Shown: positions 25,365 to 35,429, counted from the first letter of the stretch. The stretch is 64,000 nucleotides of DNA from Pseudomonas sp. WN033 (GCA_002287035.1 NSKG01000003.1:310001-374000); one strand, 5' to 3'. Numbers and translations: made by a program. Notes: generated from the letters alone by a model not told the origin.

Positions 25365-27629
25365 ATGCTCAACACGCTGCGCCGGATTGTTCAGGAGGTT
25401 AACGCTGCCAGGGATCTGCCAGCGGCACTGGACATCATCGTGCAGCGTGTCAGAGAGGCCATGGGCACCGAAGTGTGCTCGGTCTACCTGCTTGATCCTG
25501 ATACCTCCCGTTACGTATTGATGGCCACCGAGGGCCTGAACAAGAGTGCTGTCGGGCTGGTGACGCTGGCCAGCAACGAAGGTCTGATCGGTTACGTCGG
25601 CACCCGCGAAGAACCGGTCAACCTCGAAGATGCGGCGGTCCACCCGAAATTCCGTTATTTTGCCGAAACCGGTGAGGAACGCTTCGCCTCGTTTCTCGGG
25701 GTGCCGATCATTCACCACCGCCGGGTGATGGGTGTACTGGTCGTGCAGCAGAAGGCTCGCCGCCAGTTCGATGAAGGTGAAGAATCTTTCCTGGTCACCA
25801 TGAGTGCCCAGTTGGCCGGGGTTATCGCCCATGCCGAGGCCACCGGCGCGATCCGTGGCCTGGGTTGGGGCGGCGAGGTGGTTCAGGACACCCGCTTTGA
25901 CGGTGTACCCGGCGCCCCGGGCGTGGCCATTGGTCAGGCAGTGGTCATTCTGCCCCCGGCCGACCTGAATGCCGTGCCGGACAAACCCGTTGCCGATATC
26001 GATGCCGAGCTGGCGCTATTTCGCACTGCGCTGGAGTCGGTGCGCCGCGATATGCAGACGTTGTCGAGCAAGCTGGCGAGTCAGCTGCGCCCCGAGGAGC
26101 TGGCGCTGTTCGATGTGTACCTGATGATGCTGGACGACGCCGCGCTGGGTAATGAGGTGGTGGCGATCATTCGCACCGGCCAGTGGGCCCAGGGCGCGCT
26201 GCGTGAAGTGATCAGCGATCATGTCGGTCGCTTCGAATTGATGGATGACCCCTACCTGCGCGAACGCGCCACCGACGTCAAGGATCTGGGGCGGCGGATT
26301 CTTGCCTACCTGCAAGAAGCCGGGCGCCAGGATCGGGTCTACCCCGAGCAGACCATTCTGGTCAGTGAAGAGATTACCCCGGTCATGTTGGGCGAGGTGC
26401 CCAAGGAAAAGCTGGTGGGCCTGGTTTCGGTGCTCGGCTCAGGCAGCTCGCACGTCGCCATTCTGGCTCGGGCGATGGGGGTTCCCACGGTCATGGGGGC
26501 GGTCGATCTGCCCTATACCCGGGTTGATGGTCTGGAGCTGATTGTCGACGGCAACCACGGTGAGGTCTATTCCAATCCCTCGCAGGAGCTGCGCAGGCAT
26601 TATCTGGAACTGGTGCGCGAAGAGCGCGAACTGGTACAGGGCCTGGAGAAGCTGCGTGAGGTGCCGTGCATCACCACCGACGGCCATCGCATGCCGTTGT
26701 GGGTCAACACCGGTCTGCTGGCCGATGTCGCTCGCTCGCTGGATCGCGGCGCTGAAGGGGTAGGGCTGTACCGCACCGAAGTGCCGTTCATGATTCAGGA
26801 CCGCTTCCCCAGCGAGAAAGAACAGCAGGCGACCTACCGTGAGCAGTTGGAGGCTTTCCATCCGCTGCCGGTGACCATGCGTTCTCTGGATATTGGTGGT
26901 GACAAGGCACTGACCTATTTTCCGATCAAGGAAGACAACCCCTTCCTTGGTTGGCGGGGGATCCGGGTTACCCTGGATCACCCGGAAATTTTTCTGGTTC
27001 AGACCCGGGCCATGCTCAAGGCCAGTCATGGGTTGAACAATCTGCGGATCATGCTGCCGATGATCAGCAGTATCTTCGAGGTCGAGGATGCACTGCATCT
27101 GATCCACCGGGCCTACAGCGAAGTGCTGGATGAGGGCGTGGATGTGCCCATGCCGCCGGTCGGGGTGATGATCGAAGTGCCAGCGGCGGTCTATCAGGCC
27201 CGTGAGTTGGTGCAAATGGTCGACTTTCTCTCGGTTGGCACCAATGACCTGACCCAGTATCTGCTGGCGGTTGACCGCAACAACCCGCGGGTGGCCGATC
27301 TCTATCACTCCCTGCATCCTGCAGTGCTGCAGGCGCTGGTCAAGGTGGCCCATGCCTGCCGCGATGCCGGCAAGCCGATGAGCGTCTGCGGCGAGATGGC
27401 CGGTGACCCGGCGGCGGCTGTGCTGCTGATGGCGATGGGTTGTGATGTGCTGTCGATGAATGCCACCAACCTGCCCAAGGTGAAGTGGCTGCTACGGCAA
27501 ATCAGCCTGGAAGACGCCAAGGCGCTGCTGGATGAAGTGCTGCTGCTGGATAACCCGCATCTGGTGCAAAGTACCCTGCATCTGGCGTTGAAGAACATGG
27601 GGCTGGGCAAGGTGCTCAGTCAGCGCTGA
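25365..27629 (+). CDS. ptsP: PtsP: GAF-containing phosphoenolpyruvate-protein phosphotransferase (EI-Ntr)
   Basis: A 754-residue enzyme I of the nitrogen phosphotransferase system. The N-terminal GAF domain (about 1-165) is followed by the PEP-utiliser N-domain, the phospho-histidine segment GSGSSHVAILARAMGVPTVM and the TIM-barrel C-domain. That domain carries the RTEVPFM and SVGTNDLTQYLLAVDR motifs and active Cys in SVCGEMAGDP. It passes phosphate from PEP to NPr. I take the ATG at 25365; a GTG nine bases earlier overlaps the rppH stop. It follows rppH closely, so the two are likely coupled. Confidence 0.95.
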   Translation: MLNTLRRIVQEVNAARDLPAALDIIVQRVREAMGTEVCSVYLLDPDTSRYVLMATEGLNKSAVGLVTLASNEGLIGYVGTREEPVNLEDAAVHPKFRYFAETGEERFASFLGVPIIHHRRVMGVLVVQQKARRQFDEGEESFLVTMSAQLAGVIAHAEATGAIRGLGWGGEVVQDTRFDGVPGAPGVAIGQAVVILPPADLNAVPDKPVADIDAELALFRTALESVRRDMQTLSSKLASQLRPEELALFDVYLMMLDDAALGNEVVAIIRTGQWAQGALREVISDHVGRFELMDDPYLRERATDVKDLGRRILAYLQEAGRQDRVYPEQTILVSEEITPVMLGEVPKEKLVGLVSVLGSGSSHVAILARAMGVPTVMGAVDLPYTRVDGLELIVDGNHGEVYSNPSQELRRHYLELVREERELVQGLEKLREVPCITTDGHRMPLWVNTGLLADVARSLDRGAEGVGLYRTEVPFMIQDRFPSEKEQQATYREQLEAFHPLPVTMRSLDIGGDKALTYFPIKEDNPFLGWRGIRVTLDHPEIFLVQTRAMLKASHGLNNLRIMLPMISSIFEVEDALHLIHRAYSEVLDEGVDVPMPPVGVMIEVPAAVYQARELVQMVDFLSVGTNDLTQYLLAVDRNNPRVADLYHSLHPAVLQALVKVAHACRDAGKPMSVCGEMAGDPAAAVLLMAMGCDVLSMNATNLPKVKWLLRQISLEDAKALLDEVLLLDNPHLVQSTLHLALKNMGLGKVLSQR

Positions 27630-27639
27630 TGCTGTCTTG

Positions 27640-27699
27640 GTAGGAGCGGCCCGCGGCCGCGATAGCTCCATCCTGTTCGCACTTGCGAGGCGCTCCTAC
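27640..27699. repeat. REP-type inverted pair (REPIN-like)
   Basis: GTAGGAGCG at 27640-27648 and its complement CGCTCCTAC at 27691-27699 bound a GC-rich 60-base palindromic unit of the kind spread through Pseudomonas genomes. The right arm contains the TAG stop codon of the convergent NRDE gene. A related pair occurs at 53744-53818. Confidence 0.8.
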
Positions 27700-28457
27700 T
27701 GGTCTTTGCAGGCAAAACACCAACGCTGCTCGCCCAGCGCAACCCCCTCGGGGCCAAAGCGCTGCTCGATAAACACCACTTCACCATCGGCCTTCAGGCG
27801 CAGCAGACTGCTGGCCCGGGTGCCGTACTCGGCGCTGACGATGAATGCGGCGGACAGCAGCCGCTCCCACTCCAGGCTGATACCGGTGTCCGGCAGTTGT
27901 TCGTCGGGGTAGGTGCGTGGGTCGGCAAGCAGTTGCAGTAGTTGCCGGTCATCGGCATGCAGGCGGGCTTCCAGGCCCTGGCGCAAGGCGACCAGTTTTG
28001 GCCAGGGGCTGTTCAGCCCGGCGTTGGACAGCGCGTAGATGCCCGGACTTAATGATTCGGCCTGACCACTGCGGCTATTCAGATGCCAGAGCTGCTGGCG
28101 GTCGCCCACCAGCAGGTTGAAGCCGGCATATTGTTCGGCATTCATGGCGACCTGTTGCAGATACTCCGCCGGTGATTGCTGGCCGGTCAGGTAGTCCAGC
28201 ACCAGTGCGCCGCGTGATAGCGGCCCTTTGCGGGCCCCCGGCGCCCGGATGTTGGTCAGGCTGGCGAAACGTCCCTGGCGGGTAATGCCCAGCCAGGTAC
28301 CACCGGCCTCCAGGTCCTTGCCGGCCAGTAGCTCAGGGTGACCCTCCGGCTCCCAAAACTGCGCATTCCGGGTTGGGCGGGCATGAAATTCGTCGCGGTT
28401 GCCGAGCAGCAACAGCGGCTGGTCGGCGACTTGCCAGGCAAAGGCGATCAGGCACAT
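27696..28457 (-). CDS. NRDE/TANGO2 family protein
   Basis: A 253-residue protein starting MCLIAFAWQV with the diagnostic GNRDEFHARPT near residue 20. Further conserved stretches include AGGTWLGITRQGRFASLTN and YALSNAGLNSPWPK. It belongs to the NRDE family (human TANGO2), whose members have been linked to haem or lipid handling; the bacterial role is unclear. AAGGAGG five bases before the ATG settles the start over a GTG two codons earlier. Its stop lies in a REP element. Confidence 0.87.
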   Translation of the reverse strand: MCLIAFAWQVADQPLLLLGNRDEFHARPTRNAQFWEPEGHPELLAGKDLEAGGTWLGITRQGRFASLTNIRAPGARKGPLSRGALVLDYLTGQQSPAEYLQQVAMNAEQYAGFNLLVGDRQQLWHLNSRSGQAESLSPGIYALSNAGLNSPWPKLVALRQGLEARLHADDRQLLQLLADPRTYPDEQLPDTGISLEWERLLSAAFIVSAEYGTRASSLLRLKADGEVVFIEQRFGPEGVALGEQRWCFACKDQ

Positions 28458-28564
28458 GGGCACCTCCTTGAGCTAGTCAGTCTACGTTTAGTGGGACGAT
28501 TCGGCTACACTAGGCGGCCGGTTGACTGCGGCCGGGATGAACGAACGGACTGCCTGGGGGCGTT

Positions 28565-29347
28565 GTGGAGTTTCTGATTTATCTGGTGCTGGGCGCCTGT
28601 GCCGGAGTGCTGGCCGGCCTGTTCGGCGTGGGCGGCGGGATAATCATTGTGCCGGTGCTGGTGTACAGCTTTACTCTTCAGGGCTTTGCGCCTGAAGTCA
28701 TGACCCACATGGCCGTGGGGACCTCGCTGGCGACCATTGCCTTCACCTCGCTCAACGCCATTCGTACCCATCATCGCAAGGGTGCTGTGCTGTGGCCGGT
28801 GTTCGTCTGGATGACGTTTGGAATTTTGCTGGGTACCGTGCTGGGTGCGCTGACCGCTGCGCTGATCAGTGGCCCGGCATTGCAGAAGATCATTGGCGTA
28901 TTCGCCATCGTCATGGCCATCCAGATGGGTTTTGAACTCAAGCCCAAGGCCAGTCAGGCTGTGCCTGGGCGGGCCGGATTGACCGGCGTGGGCGGGGTCA
29001 TCGGCTGGGCCTCGGCGATTTTCGGGATTGGCGGTGGCTCGCTGACCGTGCCTTTTCTGGTCTGGCGCAGCGTGCCGATGCAGCAGGCGGTGGCGACCTC
29101 TTCGGCCTGTGGTCTGCCAATCGCCGTTGCAGGCTCGCTGAGCTTCATCTGGACTGGCTGGGCCAAGGCCGGCTTGCCGGATTGGAGTCTGGGCTTCGTG
29201 TATCTGCCGGCGCTGGTCGGGATCGCTGCTACCAGCATGTTGTTCGCTGGTTACGGAGCTTTGTTGGCACACAAGTTGTCACAACGTTTGCTCAAGCGTC
29301 TGTTTGCCCTTCTGCTATTTTGCGTGGGCATCAACTTTCTCATGTAG
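28565..29347 (+). CDS. TauE/SafE family membrane permease
   Basis: A 260-residue protein of about eight helices starting at GTG. The family repeat is clear in GLFGVGGGIIIVPVL (about 20) and again in AIFGIGGGSLTVPFLVW (about 155). TauE/SafE proteins are believed to move sulfite, sulfonates or sulfur-containing acids. In Pseudomonas this gene commonly sits just upstream of lgt; here the gap is nine bases, so the two may be cotranscribed. The substrate is not known. Confidence 0.87.
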   Translation: MEFLIYLVLGACAGVLAGLFGVGGGIIIVPVLVYSFTLQGFAPEVMTHMAVGTSLATIAFTSLNAIRTHHRKGAVLWPVFVWMTFGILLGTVLGALTAALISGPALQKIIGVFAIVMAIQMGFELKPKASQAVPGRAGLTGVGGVIGWASAIFGIGGGSLTVPFLVWRSVPMQQAVATSSACGLPIAVAGSLSFIWTGWAKAGLPDWSLGFVYLPALVGIAATSMLFAGYGALLAHKLSQRLLKRLFALLLFCVGINFLM

Positions 29348-29356
29348 GGAGCATTC

Positions 29357-30151
29357 ATGCTGGCTTACCCGCAAATCGACCCGGTAGCTTTGGCTATTGG
29401 TCCGTTGCAGATTCACTGGTACGGTTTGATGTACCTGATCGGTATTGGTGGCGCCTGGTGGCTGGCATCGCGCCGCTGGGCCGATTTTGCCCCGACCTGG
29501 AGTCGGGAAAAGCTCTCCGATCTGGTGTTCTGGGTCGCGCTCGGGGTGATTGCCGGTGGGCGTTTGGGCTATGTGCTGTTCTACGATCTGGCGGCCTATA
29601 TCAATGACCCGACGCTGATCCTGCAAATCTGGAAAGGCGGTATGTCGTTCCATGGTGGATTGATCGGGGTGTTGCTGGCGGTGGCCTGGTTTGCCCGGCG
29701 CAACGGCAAGCGCTTCTTTGAGGTAATGGACTTTGTTGCTCCGTTGGTGCCGATTGGCCTGGGCGCCGGGCGCATTGGCAACTTCATCAACGCCGAGCTG
29801 TGGGGCAAGGCCACCGACGTGCCCTGGGCCATGGTGTTCCCGACCGACCCGCTGCAACTGGCGCGGCATCCCTCGCAGCTGTATCAGTTCGCCCTGGAAG
29901 GTGTGGCGCTGTTCGCCATTCTCTGGATCTACTCGCGCAAACCACGCCCGACCATGGCTGTCAGTGGGCTGTTTGGGGTGTGTTACGGGGTGTTCCGTTT
30001 TATCGTTGAATTTGTCCGAGAGCCGGACGCGCATATCGGCTACCTGGCCTTCGACTGGTTCACCATGGGTCAGTTGCTGTGCATTCCGATGGTCGTCATT
30101 GGTGCCGGGATGATCTGGTTCGCCTATCGCCGGGAGGCAAAAATCGCATGA
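29357..30151 (+). CDS. lgt: Prolipoprotein diacylglyceryl transferase
   Basis: A 264-residue inner-membrane enzyme that adds diacylglycerol to the lipobox Cys of prolipoproteins. It shows the Lgt signature [16 protein letters not shown] (about 135-150) with the essential Arg and Asn, the HGG segment SFHGGLIG, and seven helices. Four-base overlap with thyA (ATGA) makes an lgt-thyA unit, the usual gammaproteobacterial order. Confidence 0.95.
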   Translation: MLAYPQIDPVALAIGPLQIHWYGLMYLIGIGGAWWLASRRWADFAPTWSREKLSDLVFWVALGVIAGGRLGYVLFYDLAAYINDPTLILQIWKGGMSFHGGLIGVLLAVAWFARRNGKRFFEVMDFVAPLVPIGLGAGRIGNFINAELWGKATDVPWAMVFPTDPLQLARHPSQLYQFALEGVALFAILWIYSRKPRPTMAVSGLFGVCYGVFRFIVEFVREPDAHIGYLAFDWFTMGQLLCIPMVVIGAGMIWFAYRREAKIA

Positions 30152-30942
30152 AACAGTATCTGGATCTGATGCGCAGGGTGCGTGAAACCGGCACCTTCAA
30201 GAGTGACCGCACCGGCACTGGCACCTACAGTGTGTTCGGCCATCAGATGCGTTTTGATCTCAGTGAAGGCTTTCCGCTGGTCACCACCAAGAAGTGCCAC
30301 CTCAAATCGATCATTCATGAGCTGTTGTGGTTTCTCAAGGGCGACACCAACATCGCCTACCTGAAACAGCACGGGGTATCGATCTGGGATGAGTGGGCCG
30401 ACGACGACGGCAATCTCGGGCCGGTCTATGGCTACCAGTGGCGTAGCTGGCCGGCGCCCAACGGCGAGGCTATCGACCAGATCAGCAAGCTGTTGCAGAT
30501 GATCCGCAGCAATCCGGATTCACGTCGACTGATCGTCTCGGCCTGGAACCCGGCGCTGGTGGACGACATGGCGCTGCCGCCCTGTCATGCACTGTTCCAG
30601 TTCTATGTTGCCGACGGCAAGCTCAGCTGCCAGTTGTACCAGCGCTCGGCCGATATCTTCCTCGGTGTGCCGTTCAATATCGCCAGCTATGCGTTGCTGA
30701 CGCTGATGATTGCTCAGGTCTGCGACCTGCAGCCGGGCGAGTTCATCTGGACCGGCGGTGACTGCCATCTGTACGCCAACCACCTGGAGCAGACCGATCT
30801 GCAGTTGAGTCGCGATCCGCTGCCGCTGCCGACCATGCGCCTGAATCCCGAGGTCCGTGACCTGTTTGCCTTCACCTTCGAGGACTTCACTCTGGAGAAC
30901 TACCAGTGCCATCCGCATATCAAGGCACCGGTGGCGGTATGA
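30148..30942 (+). CDS. thyA: Thymidylate synthase
   Basis: A 264-residue enzyme that methylates dUMP to dTMP using methylene-tetrahydrofolate. The catalytic Cys is in PPCHALFQF (about 146), and the substrate loop reads [16 protein letters not shown]. Length equals the E. coli enzyme. The start at 30148 overlaps the lgt stop, and the end overlaps folA (ATGA), so the dihydrofolate made here is recycled by the next enzyme. Confidence 0.96.
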   Translation: MKQYLDLMRRVRETGTFKSDRTGTGTYSVFGHQMRFDLSEGFPLVTTKKCHLKSIIHELLWFLKGDTNIAYLKQHGVSIWDEWADDDGNLGPVYGYQWRSWPAPNGEAIDQISKLLQMIRSNPDSRRLIVSAWNPALVDDMALPPCHALFQFYVADGKLSCQLYQRSADIFLGVPFNIASYALLTLMIAQVCDLQPGEFIWTGGDCHLYANHLEQTDLQLSRDPLPLPTMRLNPEVRDLFAFTFEDFTLENYQCHPHIKAPVAV

Positions 30943-31454
30943 GCAGTCCGCGCATCGCACTGATTGCTGCGCTGGCGAGCAACCGGGTGATCGGTATCGA
31001 CAACCAGTTGCCCTGGCATCTGCCGGAGGATCTGAAATACTTTCGGGCGCAGACCTGGGGCAAGCCAATCATCATGGGGCGCAAGACCTTTGACTCGCTG
31101 GGGCGGCCCTTGCCGGGGCGCACCAACATCGTGGTCAGTCACCAACCGGCTTTACAGCTGCCTGGCGCCGTGGTGGTTGCCAGTCCGCAGCAGGCGCTTG
31201 AGGTGGCGCGGCAGCAGGCCGAGCTGGATGCGGTCGACGAGGTTATGGTGATTGGCGGCGAGATGCTGTATCGCGAGATGCTCGATCTGGCCGATCGGCT
31301 GTACCTGACCCGGGTCGAGCTGAGTCCGCAGGGCGATGCCTGGTTTCCGCAGATACCCGAGGGAGACTGGTCATTGGTCGAGCAACGGGATGTGCCGGCC
31401 GGTCCGGATTATCCCGCGCACAGCTATCAGGTGCTGGACAGGATCAGCGGTTGA
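30939..31454 (+). CDS. folA: Dihydrofolate reductase
   Basis: A 171-residue enzyme reducing dihydrofolate with NADPH. Typical motifs are [20 protein letters not shown] (substrate and Met20-type loop), [19 protein letters not shown] and the cofactor glycine pair in [10 protein letters not shown]. It overlaps thyA by four bases. Its last 28 bases overlap the 3' end of the convergent GGDEF/EAL gene, so antisense interaction at the ends is possible. Confidence 0.95.
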   Translation: MSSPRIALIAALASNRVIGIDNQLPWHLPEDLKYFRAQTWGKPIIMGRKTFDSLGRPLPGRTNIVVSHQPALQLPGAVVVASPQQALEVARQQAELDAVDEVMVIGGEMLYREMLDLADRLYLTRVELSPQGDAWFPQIPEGDWSLVEQRDVPAGPDYPAHSYQVLDRISG

Positions 31455-33109
31455 GACTGATCCAGCACGCCTTCCAGAGGGCGCGGCTTGCCGATCCAAT
31501 AGCCTTGCAGATAGTGCCCGCCCCAGTGCGACAGTTGGTTGGCACACTGGGCGTTTTCCACGAAGTTGGCGGTCACCTGTTTACCCATTCCGCGTGACAG
31601 GTTGATCAGATTGCGCAGATAGTTGGCGTACTCGCTGTCATTACCGTCCTGCATATTCCGGGTGTCCAGCTTGATGCCCTTGATCGGCAGCCGGGCCAGA
31701 TAGCCGAGTGCTCCGTATTCCTCACCAAAGTGATCAAGCCAGATATCGACCCCCAGCTCGCTGAGTCCCTTGCACAGCTTGCTGGCCTGGCTGGCGTGCT
31801 TGAGCAGGGCCTCTTCGCGTAATTCGAGCTGAACCATTCGCGGGTCGACTTTGCTTTTGGCCAGTAGCTGGCGCAGTTGGTCGGCAAAGCGCGGCTGTTT
31901 GAGTTCGCGGTCGCTCAGGTTGATCGACAGTCGGCAATTGATGCCTGCGCTCTGCCACTGCTGGACAGCCTCCAGCGCCTGGGCGATTACCCAGTGGCCC
32001 ATTGGCAAAATCAGGCCGCTGTGTTCGGCCAGTTTGAGGAAGGCATCCGGCGTCAACAGCCCCAATTGCGGATGCTGCCAGCGCAGCAGAGCTTCCCAGG
32101 CCACGGTGTCGCCTTGCTGGGTATCGACGATAGGCTGGTAGTGCAGACGGAACTGGCCTTCCAGCAGGCCGTGACGCAGTCCCTGCTCGATATCCAGATT
32201 GGTCCGGGTGTGGGCTTCTTCGCTCGGACAATAGAAGCTGTAGCCGTTGCGACCATTGGCCTTGGCCCGATACAGCGCCTGGTCGGCATGCTGCAGCAGT
32301 TCAGCGGCGGACTGGCCGTGTTCGGGATAGGTGGCGATGCCGATGCTGGCGGAAATAAGCAGATGATGACCGCTCAGGGTGATGGGCTCGCTCAGGGTGT
32401 GAATGATCTTGCTGGCAATCAGCGCTGCGTCGTTGGGGTCATGCAGGTCATGCAGCAACGCGACGAATTCGTCACCGCCGATCCGGGCGATCAGGTCATC
32501 CTGGCGCATGCTGCGGCGCAGCCGGTTGGCGATCACCGCCAGCAGCAGGTCACCCAGGCCATGGCCGAAGCTGTCGTTGATCTGTTTGAAGTAATCCAGG
32601 TCAATGTACAGCAAGGCAAAGCCTTCCTGGCTGCGCTTGCTACGCAGCAACAGGCGATCCAGTTCTTCTTCCAGCAGGGCGCGGTTGCCCAGCCCGGTCA
32701 GCGGGTCCTGCTTGGCCTGTTGGGCCAGACGCAGGCCGCTGTTGCGGCGTGACTGGGCATGAATCAGGGCGCGCTGCAGATGTTCGGCGTCCAGGCGGGT
32801 GCGCTGTAAGATATCGTCGGCACCATCTTCCAGCGCGGTGCTATCACTTTGTACTGAGCCGCCGTCGCTGATCAGCAGGTACAGGGTGTCTGTGGCCACG
32901 CGTCGGGCATCGCGCAAAAGGCCGAGATCGTTGGGTAACAGGCAGGCATGAAAAGCACCGCTGGCAAGGCGGTTGATGGCTTCTTTCGGGCGTGTGCAGA
33001 CCTCGACATCAAACGTCGTGTCGGGCAAATCCCGGCACAAGCTGAGCAGATACTCACGCTTGTCCTGATTCGTTTCAACCAGCAACAGCTTGCGGGCAGC
33101 GGTTTCCAT
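31427..33109 (-). CDS. GGDEF-EAL protein with a degenerate receiver and altered EAL site
   Basis: A 560-residue c-di-GMP-type protein. Residues 1-110 resemble a receiver domain but the phosphoacceptor position reads HACLLPNDLG with no matching Asp. The GGDEF domain is intact (IGGDEFVALL, residues 211-215) and probably a working cyclase. In the EAL domain the E339-A-L is kept, as is LELREE. However, the metal pair normally DD reads D459-H460 (DHFGEEYG), and the EGVE glutamate is Asn515 (TANFVEN). Phosphodiesterase activity is therefore doubtful. It overlaps folA by 28 bases tail to tail. Confidence 0.88.
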   Translation of the reverse strand: METAARKLLLVETNQDKREYLLSLCRDLPDTTFDVEVCTRPKEAINRLASGAFHACLLPNDLGLLRDARRVATDTLYLLISDGGSVQSDSTALEDGADDILQRTRLDAEHLQRALIHAQSRRNSGLRLAQQAKQDPLTGLGNRALLEEELDRLLLRSKRSQEGFALLYIDLDYFKQINDSFGHGLGDLLLAVIANRLRRSMRQDDLIARIGGDEFVALLHDLHDPNDAALIASKIIHTLSEPITLSGHHLLISASIGIATYPEHGQSAAELLQHADQALYRAKANGRNGYSFYCPSEEAHTRTNLDIEQGLRHGLLEGQFRLHYQPIVDTQQGDTVAWEALLRWQHPQLGLLTPDAFLKLAEHSGLILPMGHWVIAQALEAVQQWQSAGINCRLSINLSDRELKQPRFADQLRQLLAKSKVDPRMVQLELREEALLKHASQASKLCKGLSELGVDIWLDHFGEEYGALGYLARLPIKGIKLDTRNMQDGNDSEYANYLRNLINLSRGMGKQVTANFVENAQCANQLSHWGGHYLQGYWIGKPRPLEGVLDQSQPLILSST

Positions 33110-33340
33110 TGGCTTCCATTTATGGAATTAAAGTGAAGCGTCCATGTAGGCGAGATGACATCATTATGTTAACGCCATCACAACTTGCATTCAGCACAAG
33201 CATGACATAACTGGCAAGTTTGTCCGACAAATGGTAGGGAAATTTGGGGTCGTTGACGGGGTTTTGACTGCTTTTGGCGAATTTCAGTATCTTGCTGGAA
33301 ATATGACGCGAGCGGTGGCCCGCCCGCGTCATCGCTGGGG
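33110..33340. other. Upstream region of the GGDEF/EAL gene
   Basis: These 231 bases between the GGDEF/EAL start and the MITE-like repeat hold no credible gene. They are more AT-rich than the surroundings near the start codon and should contain its promoter, but I could not fit a convincing -35/-10 pair. Confidence 0.4.
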
Positions 33341-33484
33341 TAAGGGATCCCTGAAAACGTAGCCGAGGCAGGCAAGACAAGGCAAAAACAGCCGAAAAAG
33401 CGCAGTTTACGTGTTGTAAATGAGCATTTTGAGGCTGTTTTTAACGCAGTATTGCCAACGCAGGTAGTTTTCAGGGGTTCCTTA
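33341..33484. repeat. MITE-like palindromic element, copy 1
   Basis: A 144-base element bounded by TA on both sides, with imperfect terminal inverted repeats (AGGGATCCCTGAAAACGTAG against AGGAACCCCTGAAAACTACC). An inner stem AAAAACAGCC/GGCTGTTTTT encloses GTAAA/TTTAC arms. No reading frame fits a transposase. The right TA plus first TIR base forms the TAA stop of ilvD. The same sequence, ~90% alike, recurs at 61398-61543. The A/T-flanked stem could also act as a two-way terminator. Confidence 0.82.
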
Positions 33485-35320
33485 ATCTTCGAGCATGGCC
33501 TTATTGCGCACCGCCCCCTTGTCGGCACTGGTGGCCAGCAGGGCGTAGGCCTTGAGCGCAGTGGTTACCTTGCGCGGACGTTGTTCAGCCGGTTTCCAGC
33601 CCTTGGCGTCCTGTTCGGCACGGCGTACGGCCAGCTCCTCATCGCTGACCAGCAGGTTGATGCTGCGCTGGGGAATGTCGATCAGGACTTTGTCGCCGTC
33701 ACGCACCAGGCCGATGGCGCCACCGGCAGCAGCTTCCGGTGAGGCATGACCGATCGACAGGCCCGAGGTACCGCCCGAGAAGCGACCGTCGGTCAGCAGG
33801 GCGCAGTCTTTGCCCAGGCCCTTGGACTTCAGGTAGCTGGTCGGGTAGAGCATTTCCTGCATGCCCGGGCCGCCCTTGGGGCCTTCGTAGCGGATAATGA
33901 CGATATCGCCCGCTTTGACCTCGTCAGCGAGGATGCCTTTGACCGCGCTGTCCTGACTTTCATAGATCTTGGCCCGGCCTTCGAATACATGGATAGATTC
34001 GTCAACGCCGGCAGTTTTCACTACGCAGCCATCTTCGGCGATGTTGCCGTAGAGTACTGCCAGGCCACCTTCCTGCGAGTAGGCATGGGCAACACTGCGG
34101 ATGCAGCCGTTTTCACGGTCATCGTCCAGGCTGTCCCAGCGAGTGCTCTGGCTGAACGCCACCTGGGTCGGGATACCGGCCGGGCCGGCCTTGAAGAAGG
34201 TGTGTACGGCCTCGTCATCGGTCTGAGTGATATCCCACTGGGCGATAGCTTCTTCCATGCTCGGGCTGTGCACGGTCGGTACGTCGGTATGCAGCAGGCC
34301 GCCACGGGCCAGTTCACCGAGGATCGAGAAGATCCCGCCGGCACGGTGCACGTCTTCCATGTGGTACTTCTGAATGTTCGGCGCCACCTTGCACAGCTGC
34401 GGCACCTTGCGCGACAGCCGGTCGATATCACGCAGGTCGAAGGCCAGTTCGGCCTCCTGGGCGGCGGCCAGCAGGTGCAGGATGGTGTTGGTCGAGCCAC
34501 CCATTGCGATATCCAGGGTCATGGCATTCTCGAAGGCCTTGAAGCTGGCGATATTGCGCGGCAGGACGTTCTCGTTGCCTTCGGCATAGTACTGACGGCA
34601 CAGGTCGACGATCAGTCGGCCGGCGCGCAGGAACAGTTGCTCGCGATCGGCATGGGTAGCCAGGGTCGAGCCGTTGCCCGGCAGCGACAGGCCCAGCGCC
34701 TCGGTCAGGCAGTTCATCGAGTTGGCGGTGAACATGCCCGAGCAACTGCCACAGGTCGGGCAGGCGCTGCGCTCGTATTCGGCGACGGTTTCGTCCGAGC
34801 AGCTGTCGTCGGCGGCGGCGACCATGGCATCGACCAGATCCAGGCCGTGGTTGGCCAGCTTGGTCTTGCCGGCTTCCATCGGCCCGCCAGACACGAACAC
34901 CACGGGGATATTCAGGCGCAGCGCGGCCATCAACATGCCGGGGGTGATCTTGTCGCAGTTGCTGATGCAGACGATGGCATCGGCGCAGTGGGCGTTGACC
35001 ATGTACTCGACCGAATCGGCGATGATCTCGCGCGAGGGCAGCGAATAGAGCATGCCGTCGTGACCCATGGCGATGCCGTCATCTACCGCGATGGTGTTGA
35101 ATTCCTTGGCTACACCGCCGGCTTTTTCGATTTCCCGTGCGACCAGTTGGCCCAGATCCTTCAGGTGCACGTGACCGGGCACAAACTGGGTGAAGGAGTT
35201 GGCGATGGCGATGATCGGCTTCTTGAAGTCCTCGTCCTTCATCCCGGTGGCACGCCACAGCGCACGGGCGCCGGCCATGTTGCGGCCGAAGGTGGAGGTT
35301 TTCGAGCGGTAATCAGGCAT
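33482..35320 (-). CDS. ilvD: Dihydroxy-acid dehydratase
   Basis: A 612-residue Fe-S dehydratase of branched-chain amino acid synthesis. The cluster cysteines lie in NCDKITPGM and [17 protein letters not shown], and the GGPMEAGKT motif is present. Length matches the E. coli and Pseudomonas enzyme. Its stop codon lies in the end of a MITE-like element, which may end the transcript. It is divergent from oscA across 216 bases. Confidence 0.96.
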   Translation of the reverse strand: MPDYRSKTSTFGRNMAGARALWRATGMKDEDFKKPIIAIANSFTQFVPGHVHLKDLGQLVAREIEKAGGVAKEFNTIAVDDGIAMGHDGMLYSLPSREIIADSVEYMVNAHCADAIVCISNCDKITPGMLMAALRLNIPVVFVSGGPMEAGKTKLANHGLDLVDAMVAAADDSCSDETVAEYERSACPTCGSCSGMFTANSMNCLTEALGLSLPGNGSTLATHADREQLFLRAGRLIVDLCRQYYAEGNENVLPRNIASFKAFENAMTLDIAMGGSTNTILHLLAAAQEAELAFDLRDIDRLSRKVPQLCKVAPNIQKYHMEDVHRAGGIFSILGELARGGLLHTDVPTVHSPSMEEAIAQWDITQTDDEAVHTFFKAGPAGIPTQVAFSQSTRWDSLDDDRENGCIRSVAHAYSQEGGLAVLYGNIAEDGCVVKTAGVDESIHVFEGRAKIYESQDSAVKGILADEVKAGDIVIIRYEGPKGGPGMQEMLYPTSYLKSKGLGKDCALLTDGRFSGGTSGLSIGHASPEAAAGGAIGLVRDGDKVLIDIPQRSINLLVSDEELAVRRAEQDAKGWKPAEQRPRKVTTALKAYALLATSADKGAVRNKAMLED

Positions 35321-35429
35321 GACGGTGATCTCGTTGTGTTCCGTAATCCGTCAAGCATACCAATTCGGCGAGTGGCTTGCAGTAGCAGGAAAGCGGTGCT
35401 ATTAAGTCTGGCTCTTTTTATGCATTAAT

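Noticed and set aside
33341..33484. Remnant of a full insertion sequence
   Set aside because: No transposase fragment; both genome copies have equal length and ends, so a MITE-like unit fits better.
33746..35428. 560-codon open frame opposite ilvD
   Set aside because: It is the mirror of a highly conserved gene in a GC-rich genome; it resembles no family and reads as an antisense shadow.
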